A stretch of 64,000 bases of DNA from Hyphomicrobiales bacterium. GTDB lineage: Bacteria > Pseudomonadota > Alphaproteobacteria > Rhizobiales > Rhizobiaceae. The DNA lies in contig UCHV01000044.1 in NCBI GenBank assembly GCA_900472395.1, forward strand, positions 26,123 through 90,122, read 5' to 3'. Positions 26,351-34,212 of this stretch are shown here, piece by piece; within the stretch, counting starts at the first letter, position 1; every line of letters starts with the position of its first letter. Both the position numbers and the translations under genes were made by a program. Under the pieces are notes generated by a model. The model made no database searches. It saw only the letters and a program-made list of their open reading frames with translations, and was not told where the DNA came from.

Positions 26351-26824
26351 GGCTTACGCGTTCGGTGGGCAAACCAGATTTTGACGCATGACCCCGGCTC
26401 GCGCCCTGGTCCTTTAAACTCCGGTTTTCAACTGCGCGCGTCGTCAGGCGTTGGCAGTAGGTTGCTTCCTGGACGAGATCGCGCTGATCGCTATCAGCGG
26501 CCGCATCGCGTTGAAACTGGGGGCTGACGTAGGTCGGTTGATCATCGGTGACGGCACCACCGCAGCACATCACATCTACCTCAGCCGACACTGATGCCGA
26601 TGACCAGAACGCGTGGGCAATGCTGTCTGCCTTGCGGGGTTATTCTCCGGAGGCAAGGGTTTGGTCGATCGCGCTCTGGTGGCAGGCGAGATGCTCGTCA
26701 GGTACAGAGCTGACAGTCAGACTGGCCACTGTTGTTCTCGCCCGGGAACGATTCTCGGACGTGACGATTTGGTCACCGAGTGGCAACGCCATTCGGCAAT
26801 CGTCCTCCCTTCGAGGGTTTAGTA
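26351..26824. other. Gap between ku genes and ligase
   Basis: No convincing ORF is present on the plus strand between ku and ligase. A long minus-strand frame (26640-27413) crosses into the ligase gene and is its shadow. The ligase may therefore have its own promoter. Confidence 0.4.
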
Positions 26825-27862
26825 ATGCGTAGCCGATCCAAACCGCTTCTACGCACCGATCACGTGGCAAAGTCGAAGCCACGACAACGAAGAAACCTGG
26901 CGCAACCCCAACTTCCCTTCGACACGATGCCGGAGCGTATTGAGCCCGCCCTTGCTTTACTGAAACCGAAAGCTCCGCATGGCGATCAGTGGCTTTTCGA
27001 ACTGAAGTTTGATGGCTACCGCTTGGCGATCCATATCGAGCCGAAAAGCGTTCGCATCTTGACGCGCGGAGGCCACGACTGGACTGAACGTTTCCCGACC
27101 ATCGCCGAGGCGGCCCGTAAGCTTGGAGTCGGAACCGCCATACTGGACGGCGAGGCAGTGGTGCTCGACGCTGAAGGCCGCTCAGATTTCGGCGCACTCC
27201 AGCGATCGCTCGGTGGGCGGGGCGGCAAACGCGCCTCGGCAGAAGCAGTGTTCTACGCTTTTGACCTTCCGTATTTCGACGGGCATCTCTTGACGAACGC
27301 TGAGCTGTTTGTTCGGCGTCCCCTGCTAACGGACCTTTTGGACGGCGGAGACGGCGGGATACGTTTGTCCGAGGAGATAGAGGGCGACGGCGACGAGCTG
27401 CTTGTGGCGGCATGCGCGCATGGGCTTGAGGGTTTGATTGCTAAGCACCGGGATAGTCGATATCGCTCTGGACGCACTGGCGACTGGCTCAAGATCAAAT
27501 GCATTCAAAGCGAGAGCTTTGTCATTATCGGATATGAGCAGTCATCCGTCGCCCGGGGTGGCATTGGAAGTCTTCTGCTTGCAGCCACGAACGGTACGGC
27601 CTTGCACCATGTCGGGTCCGTAGGAACGGGGTTCAGGGAGAAAGACGCCGTTGCTCTCCGATCGATGCTTGACAAGCTGAGGACGAAACGACCGGCTGTA
27701 CCGATCAAAGGCAAAAACCTCGTTTTCACTCAGCCCACACTCATTGCCGAAATCGAGTTTCGCGGATGGACGGATGACGGAAATTTGCGGCATGCGTCAT
27801 ACAAAGGGCTGCGAGAGCTCCAGGACAACGCAGATATCTACAATCTTGGAACCGAAGCCTGA
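26825..27862 (+). CDS. Stand-alone LigD-type ATP-dependent DNA ligase
   Basis: The 345-residue ligase has the nucleotidyltransferase motifs in order: motif I ELKFDGYR with K61 as the adenylated residue, TAILDGEAVVLD, VFYAFDLPYFDG, EGLIAKHRDSRYRSGRTGDW and WLKIKC. An OB-fold follows (about 235-340) containing VGSVGTGFREKD and IEFRGWTDDG. There is no polymerase or phosphoesterase domain, so it is a ligase-only LigD relative. The ATG at 26825 has GAGGG seven bases upstream. Located directly behind two ku genes, it should seal ends in Ku-dependent non-homologous joining. Confidence 0.93.
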   Translation: MRSRSKPLLRTDHVAKSKPRQRRNLAQPQLPFDTMPERIEPALALLKPKAPHGDQWLFELKFDGYRLAIHIEPKSVRILTRGGHDWTERFPTIAEAARKLGVGTAILDGEAVVLDAEGRSDFGALQRSLGGRGGKRASAEAVFYAFDLPYFDGHLLTNAELFVRRPLLTDLLDGGDGGIRLSEEIEGDGDELLVAACAHGLEGLIAKHRDSRYRSGRTGDWLKIKCIQSESFVIIGYEQSSVARGGIGSLLLAATNGTALHHVGSVGTGFREKDAVALRSMLDKLRTKRPAVPIKGKNLVFTQPTLIAEIEFRGWTDDGNLRHASYKGLRELQDNADIYNLGTEA

Positions 27863-28149
27863 GGCTGACCTCGTTTCAGGGGGCGTTGATGCTCATGATG
27901 TTTTCGGAAACAACGGTGTAAGGTGGGTCTGAGGGGATAGAACCGGCGCCTCGACACCTCGTAACTGCCTGGCGCAACGAGGGGCTTTCGAAACTCCCTC
28001 GGATTGCTGATATGAATTGGACTTTTCAGGTAGAGTGGCTGAGGATAAGCCGTTGAGCAGCCAGACAGATAATGCAAGGCCTTGCCGGTTGAAGAAGCCG
28101 GTCTAGATCGGAAGAGCCGCTCTTTATCTCACTAACCAATGGCACCGCA
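27863..28149. other. Gap before xthA; contains an Illumina-adapter-like 13-mer
   Basis: No gene is supported. Weak stems occur (for example CCTCGT/ACGAGG at about 27955-27980 and CCGG-flanked bases near 28085). The 13 bases at 28105-28117 equal the common start of Illumina adapters. The following exonuclease gene starts with TTG and has no clear ribosome site, so the 5' region may be rearranged or misassembled. Confidence 0.35.
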
Positions 28150-28932
28150 TTGAAGATTGCTACTTACAATGTCAACGGGATCAACGGCAGACTGGACGTT
28201 CTGCTACGATGGCTGAAGGATGATCAGCCAGACATCGTTTGCCTGCAAGAGCTGAAGTCCACATCGTTTCCCGAAAAAGAGATCTCGCGAGCAGGTTATG
28301 GCGCAGCATGGGATGGCGAAAAGTCCTGGAATGGCGTTGCGATTCTCCTGAAGGGCGATGAACCGCTGATCACACGCCGAGGGCTACCCGGAGACCCGGA
28401 CGACAAACAGAGCCGCTATATCGAAGCAGTGGTAGACGGTGTCCTGTTAGGCTGCCTGTATCTTCCCAACGGCAACCCTGCTCCAGGTCCGAAGTTTGAC
28501 TACAAGCTGCGTTGGTTTCGACGCCTCCAGGACCACGCAGCCGAGATGCTTGATCTCGACGTCCCCGCGCTGCTCGTTGGTGACTTCAACGTCATGCCGA
28601 CTGAGAGGGACGTATACAAGCCTGAACGTTGGGTCGATGATGCACTATTCCGGCCGGAGATCCGTCAGGCGTATGCAGAGCTCACCGCGCAAGGCTGGAT
28701 CGACGCAGTGCGGCATTTGCATCCGGATGAACGAATCTACACCTTCTGGAAGTATTGGCGCAACAGTTTCGAACGTGACGCGGGACTGCGGATAGACCAC
28801 TGTCTTTTGTCTCCCGGCATGGCCCCTTGGTTGAGGTCTGCGTCAGTTAGAAAGAAGCCAAGGAGCTGGTCTGGCACCAGCGACCACGCGCCTGTCATGA
28901 TCGAGTTGGACACCTCGGAGGGGATCGATTGA
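28150..28932 (+). CDS. xthA: Exodeoxyribonuclease III (AP endonuclease family)
   Basis: The 260-residue protein is a full ExoIII/APE1-type nuclease: MKIATYNVNGINGRLDVLL, the metal-binding E in CLQELKST, then the YLPNGNP loop, VGDFNVMPTERDVY, and the C-terminal DH pair in LRIDHCLLS and GTSDHAPVM. It removes abasic sites and 3' blocks from DNA with Mg2+. The start is a TTG at 28150, unusual because relatives start with ATG at this codon; no Shine-Dalgarno is visible. Its place after ku and ligase suggests a DNA-repair island. Its stop overlaps the next start by 1 nt. Confidence 0.93.
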   Translation: MKIATYNVNGINGRLDVLLRWLKDDQPDIVCLQELKSTSFPEKEISRAGYGAAWDGEKSWNGVAILLKGDEPLITRRGLPGDPDDKQSRYIEAVVDGVLLGCLYLPNGNPAPGPKFDYKLRWFRRLQDHAAEMLDLDVPALLVGDFNVMPTERDVYKPERWVDDALFRPEIRQAYAELTAQGWIDAVRHLHPDERIYTFWKYWRNSFERDAGLRIDHCLLSPGMAPWLRSASVRKKPRSWSGTSDHAPVMIELDTSEGID

Positions 28933-29468
28933 TGACGACGACCGTCCGACAGTCTTGCCAGCAAAAGGAGGCGGCCGAGTGGTTTCGTTCATTGGAGCCG
29001 GTTCATTCAGAAGAATTGGTCGGTCTCTGGAGGGGATCAGGGTATCCTTCCGGCCACCCGCTGGATGGTGTTTTAGAAAACCTTCATTGGTTTGGGAAGC
29101 GCTTTCATCCCGACATGAGAGCCGATGCCCTGCTATTTAAAGGCGATAAGAATAGGCTTGTCGCAGTCGAACCGGCGTTCTTCCCTGTTCGCTGGGCACT
29201 AAGGTTCGCAGGACTCGGCAAAACAAAGTGGGCTTGGAACCTGTTTACTCACTTGCGGTCGCGCCTCAGAGCGAAAACCACTTCAGCTACGCTCCAGCAG
29301 CGGATGGACGAGGGCGTTGTGACCGCCGCGATGGTGTATAACCGGCAGCCAATCATTGATTACTTCCGCCGCTCAGGCGACCACGTGATCGGAAAAATGG
29401 TAGTCGAGGGGGACACCCGCCGATATTTTTTCTGCCTGCAGCAGGTCGATGGACAGCTGAAACACTGA
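28932..29468 (+). CDS. GXWXG/DUF4334 domain protein
   Basis: The 178-residue protein has an N-terminal GXWXG domain (ELVGLWRGSGYPSGHPLDGV, followed by LENLHWFGKRFHP). A C-terminal DUF4334 domain includes AAMVYNRQPIIDYFRR and a final FFCLQQ strand. The fold is lipocalin-like; no enzyme activity is established. The ATG overlaps the exonuclease stop (TGATG), so the two are translationally coupled, although a common task is not obvious. Length is normal for the family. Confidence 0.85.
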   Translation: MTTTVRQSCQQKEAAEWFRSLEPVHSEELVGLWRGSGYPSGHPLDGVLENLHWFGKRFHPDMRADALLFKGDKNRLVAVEPAFFPVRWALRFAGLGKTKWAWNLFTHLRSRLRAKTTSATLQQRMDEGVVTAAMVYNRQPIIDYFRRSGDHVIGKMVVEGDTRRYFFCLQQVDGQLKH

Positions 29469-29505
29469 TTTCGGTCCGAGACTTAGCGAGAGAGGCGTCG
29501 GCAGT

Positions 29506-29721
29506 TCATGATTTCTTTTTGAGAGCACTTGGCTTGTGCGCAGCCCTGGCTCCGGTCTTAGAACTCTCGACGATAACCTGCGGGTCCGCCTTTGAAGCCT
29601 TCACCTCATGCCCTTTGATTTTTGTCGGGCTGGTTTGCTTTTTGACGACCTTTCCCGAGGTTTCTCCCTGGCTGGTCTTCCAGGCGACGGTGTCGCCTAT
29701 TTTAGGATCTTTGGCCATCAT
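29506..29721 (-). CDS. DUF2945 (HVA1/TUDOR-like) small protein
   Basis: The protein begins MMAKDPKIGDTVAWKTSQGE and continues TSGKVVKKQTSPTKIKGHEV. A Lys/Ala/Ser-rich end with ADPQVIVESSKTG follows. This is the DUF2945 hypervirulence-associated TUDOR-like fold, about 70 residues, a small barrel common in rhizobia and of unknown function. AGGAG lies five bases before the first ATG (29721) and eight before the second (29718). It is convergent with the DUF4334 gene. Confidence 0.85.
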   Translation of the reverse strand: MMAKDPKIGDTVAWKTSQGETSGKVVKKQTSPTKIKGHEVKASKADPQVIVESSKTGARAAHKPSALKKKS

Positions 29722-31464
29722 ACCTTCTCCTTTATCAGGCCAGCGAAACATATGAGGCGGTTTATGGTTCCGCTCAAACCAACCTTTCACTCCAAGCAAC
29801 GTTGATGGATGTTTTTGTGCGGCCGATACGCACCCGACTGATCCGCAAGTTCTTTGGACCGGTCGTCGGCCCCTGCAGACATGGTGAAGCACGACACTGC
29901 GCCCATCGCCAATCGGTACGATGGGATCGGAACCAATAATGAGGTTTGGCATCTGGAAGTTTTCCCGTCGTTTCTGAGACAACATATGATGATCTACGTG
30001 ATTTACCTTCGACGCGCGTCGCGAGCGTAACTTCGCTGCAGTCGAGCGTTCCTGTCTCGCAGGGCACGGTTTGATCGAGGGCACAGCAGCAGGTCTCTTT
30101 GGCCAAGGCGGCATATGAAGGGTCATATCTCGCATCTTGACCAAGTCGGCGCCTTATCGCTGGAATCATCGAATTTCGTCCTCGAAATCAAGGTCAGACC
30201 ATGATTGGCCGGAAGGAGCGCCTGGCCGAGATCTGACGCGCCATACCCATACCGGCGGAGGAGCGCCTTCAACTACGTTTTGTTGCCATTGCGGTTCGTT
30301 CAGTCAGCTAATCCACTCATTCGGGTAAGCTGCTGCCACTGTTATTGAGAAGAGATTTTGCTTGAACGTTTAGCCATTCTTGCCCCACAGACTAAGAGCG
30401 AAGGCAGTGACGGAGTGGTCGCCACGAGCGCTATGTAAAATTAGTTTCACGGCGGCGAGCCAAGGGCTCATTCTCTTGGCATCGGAGCAAGTCTGAGAGC
30501 TGCACTGCGGAGCCACGCCGTGCGGCGCGGCTCCGCAGTGCAGCTTCGCCGTCATCTGAAACCGTTGCAGTCTTCGGCTTGCACGGCGGCTTCGTATGTC
30601 GCTACGATATATTAAAAACATTGAATGCCGCTGACTGGACTGTGGAACATCTCGTGTGTGCTGCGGTGCCTGTCCGCATCATCAGCAAGAGATATTATTG
30701 TTCAATTGCACCTGCATAAGCGAAACTTATCCATGCCGCGTTGACTCGACTACAAAAGAGAACATAATAGGAACAAAAGTCCATTGTGAGCCCATGAACA
30801 ACCACATAGTCATCGCTGACCTTCAAGAGCGTACTAGCCTGATAGCTGGGGGGTGTGCGCGGCATTGGTTCGTTGCTTCATAACGTTCCAGAAATTGACA
30901 GCCTCATCCCTGGAGGTGGCTTGCGCTCGGCGCAAGCCACGAAATAGCGAGTTGCGTCTGGGACGTGACGACCGGTGTCGTCTCAGCCCTTTTGTCACCT
31001 GGCATGTCGCAAAAGTACCCGAGCCAGCCATCTGGTGCTTTTGCGATTCCGACCTATTCGCACCGGCTTTTGTACAGGTCAGCCTAGATATGTACCGTGT
31101 AATATTTGTCGAGACAAAAGAGGGGGAAGGGGTCATCGAGTACCGAGCTGAACCGGTTGCATATAGTGACACCCCTACGCTCCAAGATTGCAGTGAACGA
31201 TCGAGCGCGGCTTGCCTTGTTATTCGACGCTGGCGTCGGCAGCAAGGAGCGACAGACGTCGGTGATCCGACAGCATCGCCATCAAGGTGTCGTGCATCTG
31301 CCGTCTGAGGCTGTTCCTGTGTCCGGTTTTGATCGTCATCGGTGGTTTTGCGAGGTTATGCGCATCCGTGCGGCGAAGAGTTTTAAAATCGAGGTAAGCG
31401 CGTGCGACGCAACAGGACACATGACATCTATAGAAAAGCGAAGCGAACTGTGGAGGGCGGCAAG
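29722..31464. other. 1.7 kb gene-poor region
   Basis: No ORF in this stretch has a family, a good ribosome site and believable composition together. The only distinct structure is the long palindrome at 30498-30545. Base use is more mixed and AT-richer near 30590-30780 than in neighbouring genes. It could be a site where accessory DNA was inserted and decayed. Confidence 0.4.
30498..30545. repeat. 48-nt palindrome with 23-bp arms
   Basis: The left arm AGCTGCACTGCGGAGCC-ACGCCG pairs with the right arm ending CTCCGCAGTGCAGCT, with 22 of 23 positions matching and a 2-nt spacer. As RNA it forms one very long GC-rich stem. There is no T-run, so it is not a typical intrinsic terminator; a REP/RPE-like mobile palindrome is a possibility. 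Confidence 0.75.
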
Positions 31465-31704
31465 ATGAGGCTGCCTACCCTTCGCGACTTTCGCGGAGAC
31501 AAGATCGATATGGTATGTCACCGCTGCGACCGCTACGGGTCATATGACCGAGAGGAACTGGTCAAAAAGCTTGGAGCAACAACGGAATTCGTCGAACTAC
31601 GCCGGATTATGGCGATAGGCTGCGACCGCCGGGGAACAGATCAGTGCGAGGCCAAGTTCCCCTGTTTATTGGCAGCCAACATTTTAATCGAGGCATCCAA
31701 ATGA
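31465..31704 (+). CDS. Small Cys-rich protein, 79 aa
   Basis: The protein MRLPTLRDFRGDKIDMVCHR and following has C-x2-C near residue 18 (VCHRCDRYG) and later Cys residues in IGCDRRGTDQCEAKFPC, which together could bind zinc. GGAGGGC precedes the ATG at 31465; the longer frame from 31402 is not needed. Its stop overlaps the next start (ATGA). Zinc-finger-like hypotheticals of this style are frequent in rhizobial prophage or accessory blocks. It is the first of three overlapping genes. Confidence 0.62.
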   Translation: MRLPTLRDFRGDKIDMVCHRCDRYGSYDREELVKKLGATTEFVELRRIMAIGCDRRGTDQCEAKFPCLLAANILIEASK

Positions 31705-31913
31705 GTGACGAAAGCCGCACCTCCCAGCTGGACGGCTCCGGACCATACGTGCACTATTGCAGCATGATCGGTTGCGGCCAATGGGGCGGATGGGGCTTTC
31801 GGCACGGACATGATGAGCCAGAGTGGTGGTGTTACGAGCATTACCCGTATAAGCGCGATGCGGTCAGAAACGATGCGGCAGAACTCGCCGACGAAATAGG
31901 GCGGCTTAAATGA
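31701..31913 (+). CDS. Small His/Trp/Cys-rich protein, 70 aa
   Basis: The protein starts MSDESRTSQLDGSGPYVHYC and goes on IGCGQWGGWGFRHGHDEPEW with WCYEHYPYKRD. Clustered Cys, His and Trp (HYC, GC, HGH, WWC, H) suggest metal binding. The ATG at 31701 overlaps the upstream stop, and its own stop overlaps the next start, so translation is coupled through three genes. Family not recognised. Confidence 0.62.
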   Translation: MSDESRTSQLDGSGPYVHYCSMIGCGQWGGWGFRHGHDEPEWWCYEHYPYKRDAVRNDAAELADEIGRLK

Positions 31914-32152
31914 GCGCGAAAGGAAAGCTGATCGTGTTGGCTGCGTTCGTAAAGAACGACGAGGGCGAATTAATGCCGGCATTCGATCCTCGCCAGTTTG
32001 ACACCGAAGACCGCGCCAAGCGCGATGCGCGGCTTATGGCCGACCAGTATGCAGGTGTAGTCGCGTGGAGCCGTGAGGCTGATCCATCAATCGGTGAGTA
32101 TGGTCCTCCGGTCGTGATTTTTCAGGCCGGGGAAGTGCCGGATCTCGAATAA
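31910..32152 (+). CDS. Hypothetical protein, 80 aa
   Basis: The protein reads MSAKGKLIVLAAFVKNDEGE, then LMPAFDPRQFDTEDRAKRDA and RLMADQYAGVVAWSREADPS, a compact alpha/beta pattern. It is the last of three genes joined by ATGA overlaps. It ends 5 nt before a conserved GC stem (32157-32183) that is repeated near the right end of the window. Function unknown. Confidence 0.62.
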   Translation: MSAKGKLIVLAAFVKNDEGELMPAFDPRQFDTEDRAKRDARLMADQYAGVVAWSREADPSIGEYGPPVVIFQAGEVPDLE

Positions 32153-32156
32153 AAAT

Positions 32157-32203
32157 GCCCGCCACCGGGTCGGGGTAGCGGGCTCAGACTGCATATGCGT
32201 GAT
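32157..32203 (+). repeat. Conserved stem-loop element, copy 1 (likely terminator)
   Basis: GCCCGC-N15-GCGGGC forms a stem after an A-run. The 20 bases that follow (CAGACTGxATAxGCxTGAT) are also conserved in the second copy at 63831-63877, with 39 of 47 positions identical overall. It sits just after the three-gene small-ORF operon, so it may end that transcript. Conservation beyond the stem suggests an RNA element or a mobile repeat. Confidence 0.6.
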
Positions 32204-32387
32204 TTCTAAGGTACAGCAGTGAAATCCTCGGCAGTCCAAGTTTGATATAAACACTAGCGGCGAGGCACTGTTATTCAAACCGTACGGTAACGTACATACC
32301 GGCCCGCGGAAGTAATTGTGGCTTTTGCGCTACAGCCATTTGGTCGACCTAGACCTATCTCTCGATCATAGTTTTTAGGAGAGTAGA

Positions 32388-33017
32388 ATGTTCAAGACTT
32401 TCGCTGTTGCAGCCCTTGCGCTGTCCGTTTCCACCGCAGTTTACGCCGCTGACGCTGTTGAGCAGATCCCGGAAGCTCCGATGGCCGTAGAAACATCTGC
32501 ATTCACGTGGACCGGCGCCTACGTTGGTATTCAGGGCGGCGCTGGCTGGCTCAATGGCGATTTCAGCGTGCCGGGCGCAAGTGCCTCTCAGGACTTTGAC
32601 GGCGGCATGGTCGGCGGTTTCGTTGGTTACAACTGGCAGTTCGGCAACGGCTTCGTTGCTGGTGTCGAAGGTGACTTCGACTACAACTGGAACGAAGAGT
32701 CCTTCGGCGGCATTGACATCGGCACGGACTGGAGCGGCGCGGTCCGCGGCCGTATCGGCTATGCCTTTGACCGCGTAATGGTTTACGGCGCAGGCGGTTG
32801 GGCTATCACCAACGGCTATGTCGAGGGCCTCGGGGTCGATGAAAGCGAAACCTTCAACGGCTGGACTGTTGGTGCCGGCGTAGACTTCGCGGTTACCGAC
32901 AACATGTTCATCCGCGGCGAATATCGCTACAACGACTTCGGCGATAAGGACATCGGCGGCCTCAACGTCGACCTCGACCAGCATGTCGTCAAGGCTGGCA
33001 TCGCAGTTAAGTTCTGA
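32388..33017 (+). CDS. Outer-membrane beta-barrel protein, Omp25/Omp31-like
   Basis: A signal peptide (residues 1-21, VSTAVYAADA) leads into a porin-like OMP_b-brl domain: AFTWTGAYVGIQGGAGWLNG, GGFVGYNWQFGNGFVAGVEG, RGRIGYAFDRVMVYGAGGWA and a last strand DQHVVKAGIAVKF ending in Phe. This is the pattern of the Omp25/Omp31 group, heat-modifiable surface proteins of Brucella and rhizobia. The 209-residue length is standard. TAGGAGAGTAG gives the ribosome site, and a strong terminator follows. The product is probably abundant. Confidence 0.92.
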   Translation: MFKTFAVAALALSVSTAVYAADAVEQIPEAPMAVETSAFTWTGAYVGIQGGAGWLNGDFSVPGASASQDFDGGMVGGFVGYNWQFGNGFVAGVEGDFDYNWNEESFGGIDIGTDWSGAVRGRIGYAFDRVMVYGAGGWAITNGYVEGLGVDESETFNGWTVGAGVDFAVTDNMFIRGEYRYNDFGDKDIGGLNVDLDQHVVKAGIAVKF

Positions 33018-33034
33018 TCCTGATATCAGTCAGC

Positions 33035-33061
33035 AAGGGCCTCCTCGTGAGGCCCTTTTTG
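33035..33061 (+). terminator. Intrinsic terminator of the outer-membrane gene
   Basis: AAGGGCCTC, a CTCGT-type loop and GAGGCCCTT followed by TTTTTG form a classical rho-independent terminator 18 nt after the stop codon. Confidence 0.92.
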
Positions 33062-33324
33062 TATGCAAGAAAAGCCCCTCCGACGCGAGGTAGAGGTCGT
33101 TCATCCAGGTGTTGCGCGTTGCGCGCCGAGGAGCAACCAGACCCTACCAGAAATTACCTGTGGCTAAGAAATCCAGCTACACCAACTGCTGGACCCGATC
33201 GAGATGCGCGTCTCTTTCACGCGAGGAACTGATCCAAGTCATCACGGAAGTAGGCACGTCCAAGGCTTAGGCCTGCCCCAGTATTGGGGCGATAGGGTTT
33301 ACCGTACGCGGCGGTCGACCGCCC

Positions 33325-34185
33325 TTATATATCTCCGATTACGAAGTCTAGGCCTATGTCTAGGTTTGGGGAGCTGTGGGTGATCCAGCCAACGGACAGA
33401 AGATCGACGCCCGCGGCGGCGATGGCGACCGCCGTGTCCGGCGTGATGCCGCCGGACGCCTCCGTGATCGCCCGGCCATCGACGAGGTCTACCGCCTCTC
33501 GCAGCATATCCGGCGCCATGTTGTCGAGCAGCACCGCATCAACACCGACGGCCATTGCCTCCTGCAACTGGGCAAGGGTATCGACCTCCACTTCGATCTT
33601 GATCATATGGCCGACGCCAGCCTTGGCGCGGCGGATCGCCTCAGCGACCCCACCGGTAATCGCCACGTGATTGTCCTTGATTAGAACCGCGTCGTGAAGC
33701 GCAAACCGGTGGTTCATCCCGCCACCGGCACGCACCGCGTATTTTTCAAGCGCCCGCAGGCCCGGCGTCGTTTTGCGGGTGCATACGACAGAAGCTTTGG
33801 TGCCCTTGATCGCCGCAACGACGCCCGCCGTCACACTGGCAATGCCGGAAAGATGGGCAAGAAAATTCAAGGCGGTGCGCTCACCGGTCAAAAGCCCGCG
33901 AGACGATCCCTCGATCGTGGCGATCAGATCCCCGGGTTTCACCGCCTCACCATCTTCGAAGTGGCAGGTCATAGAAATTGCCGGGTTGACCAACTGGAAT
34001 GCAAGCTGGGCTGCATCGAGACCGGCGATGACGCCTGGCTCGCGTGCCGCCATAACCAGCCGCGACCGATGATCGGGCGGGATGACGGCGGTCGAGGTAA
34101 TATCGCCGGCGAGACCGAGATCTTCCAGAAGGGCGGCACGCACGGCCGGCTCGATGATTACGCGGGGCAGAAAAGTAAGGCTCAT
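33325..34185 (-). CDS. nadC: Nicotinate-nucleotide pyrophosphorylase (quinolinate phosphoribosyltransferase)
   Basis: The 286-residue enzyme converts quinolinate and PRPP to nicotinate mononucleotide, the last step of de novo NAD precursor synthesis. Landmarks are EDLGLAGDITSTAVIP, RTALNFLAHLSGIAS, CTRKTTPGLR followed by LEKYAVRAGGG, IEVEVDTLAQ and the phosphate-binding end ASGGITPDTAVAIAAAGVD. The ATG at 34185 is taken; TTG at 34200 and GTG at 34194 are alternatives. It is the third gene of nadABC, 27 nt after nadB. Confidence 0.95.
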   Translation of the reverse strand: MSLTFLPRVIIEPAVRAALLEDLGLAGDITSTAVIPPDHRSRLVMAAREPGVIAGLDAAQLAFQLVNPAISMTCHFEDGEAVKPGDLIATIEGSSRGLLTGERTALNFLAHLSGIASVTAGVVAAIKGTKASVVCTRKTTPGLRALEKYAVRAGGGMNHRFALHDAVLIKDNHVAITGGVAEAIRRAKAGVGHMIKIEVEVDTLAQLQEAMAVGVDAVLLDNMAPDMLREAVDLVDGRAITEASGGITPDTAVAIAAAGVDLLSVGWITHSSPNLDIGLDFVIGDI

Positions 34186-34212
34186 ATCAGGCACTCTCAA
34201 GCGTGAAATGGT

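Noticed and set aside
26640..27413. 257-codon minus-strand ORF
   Set aside because: It overlaps the ligase motifs on the other strand; composition is dominated by Arg, Ala and Pro.
27933..27985. Small structured RNA in the ligase-xthA gap
   Set aside because: A CCTCGT/ACGAGG stem exists, but no known RNA family or promoter could be recognised.
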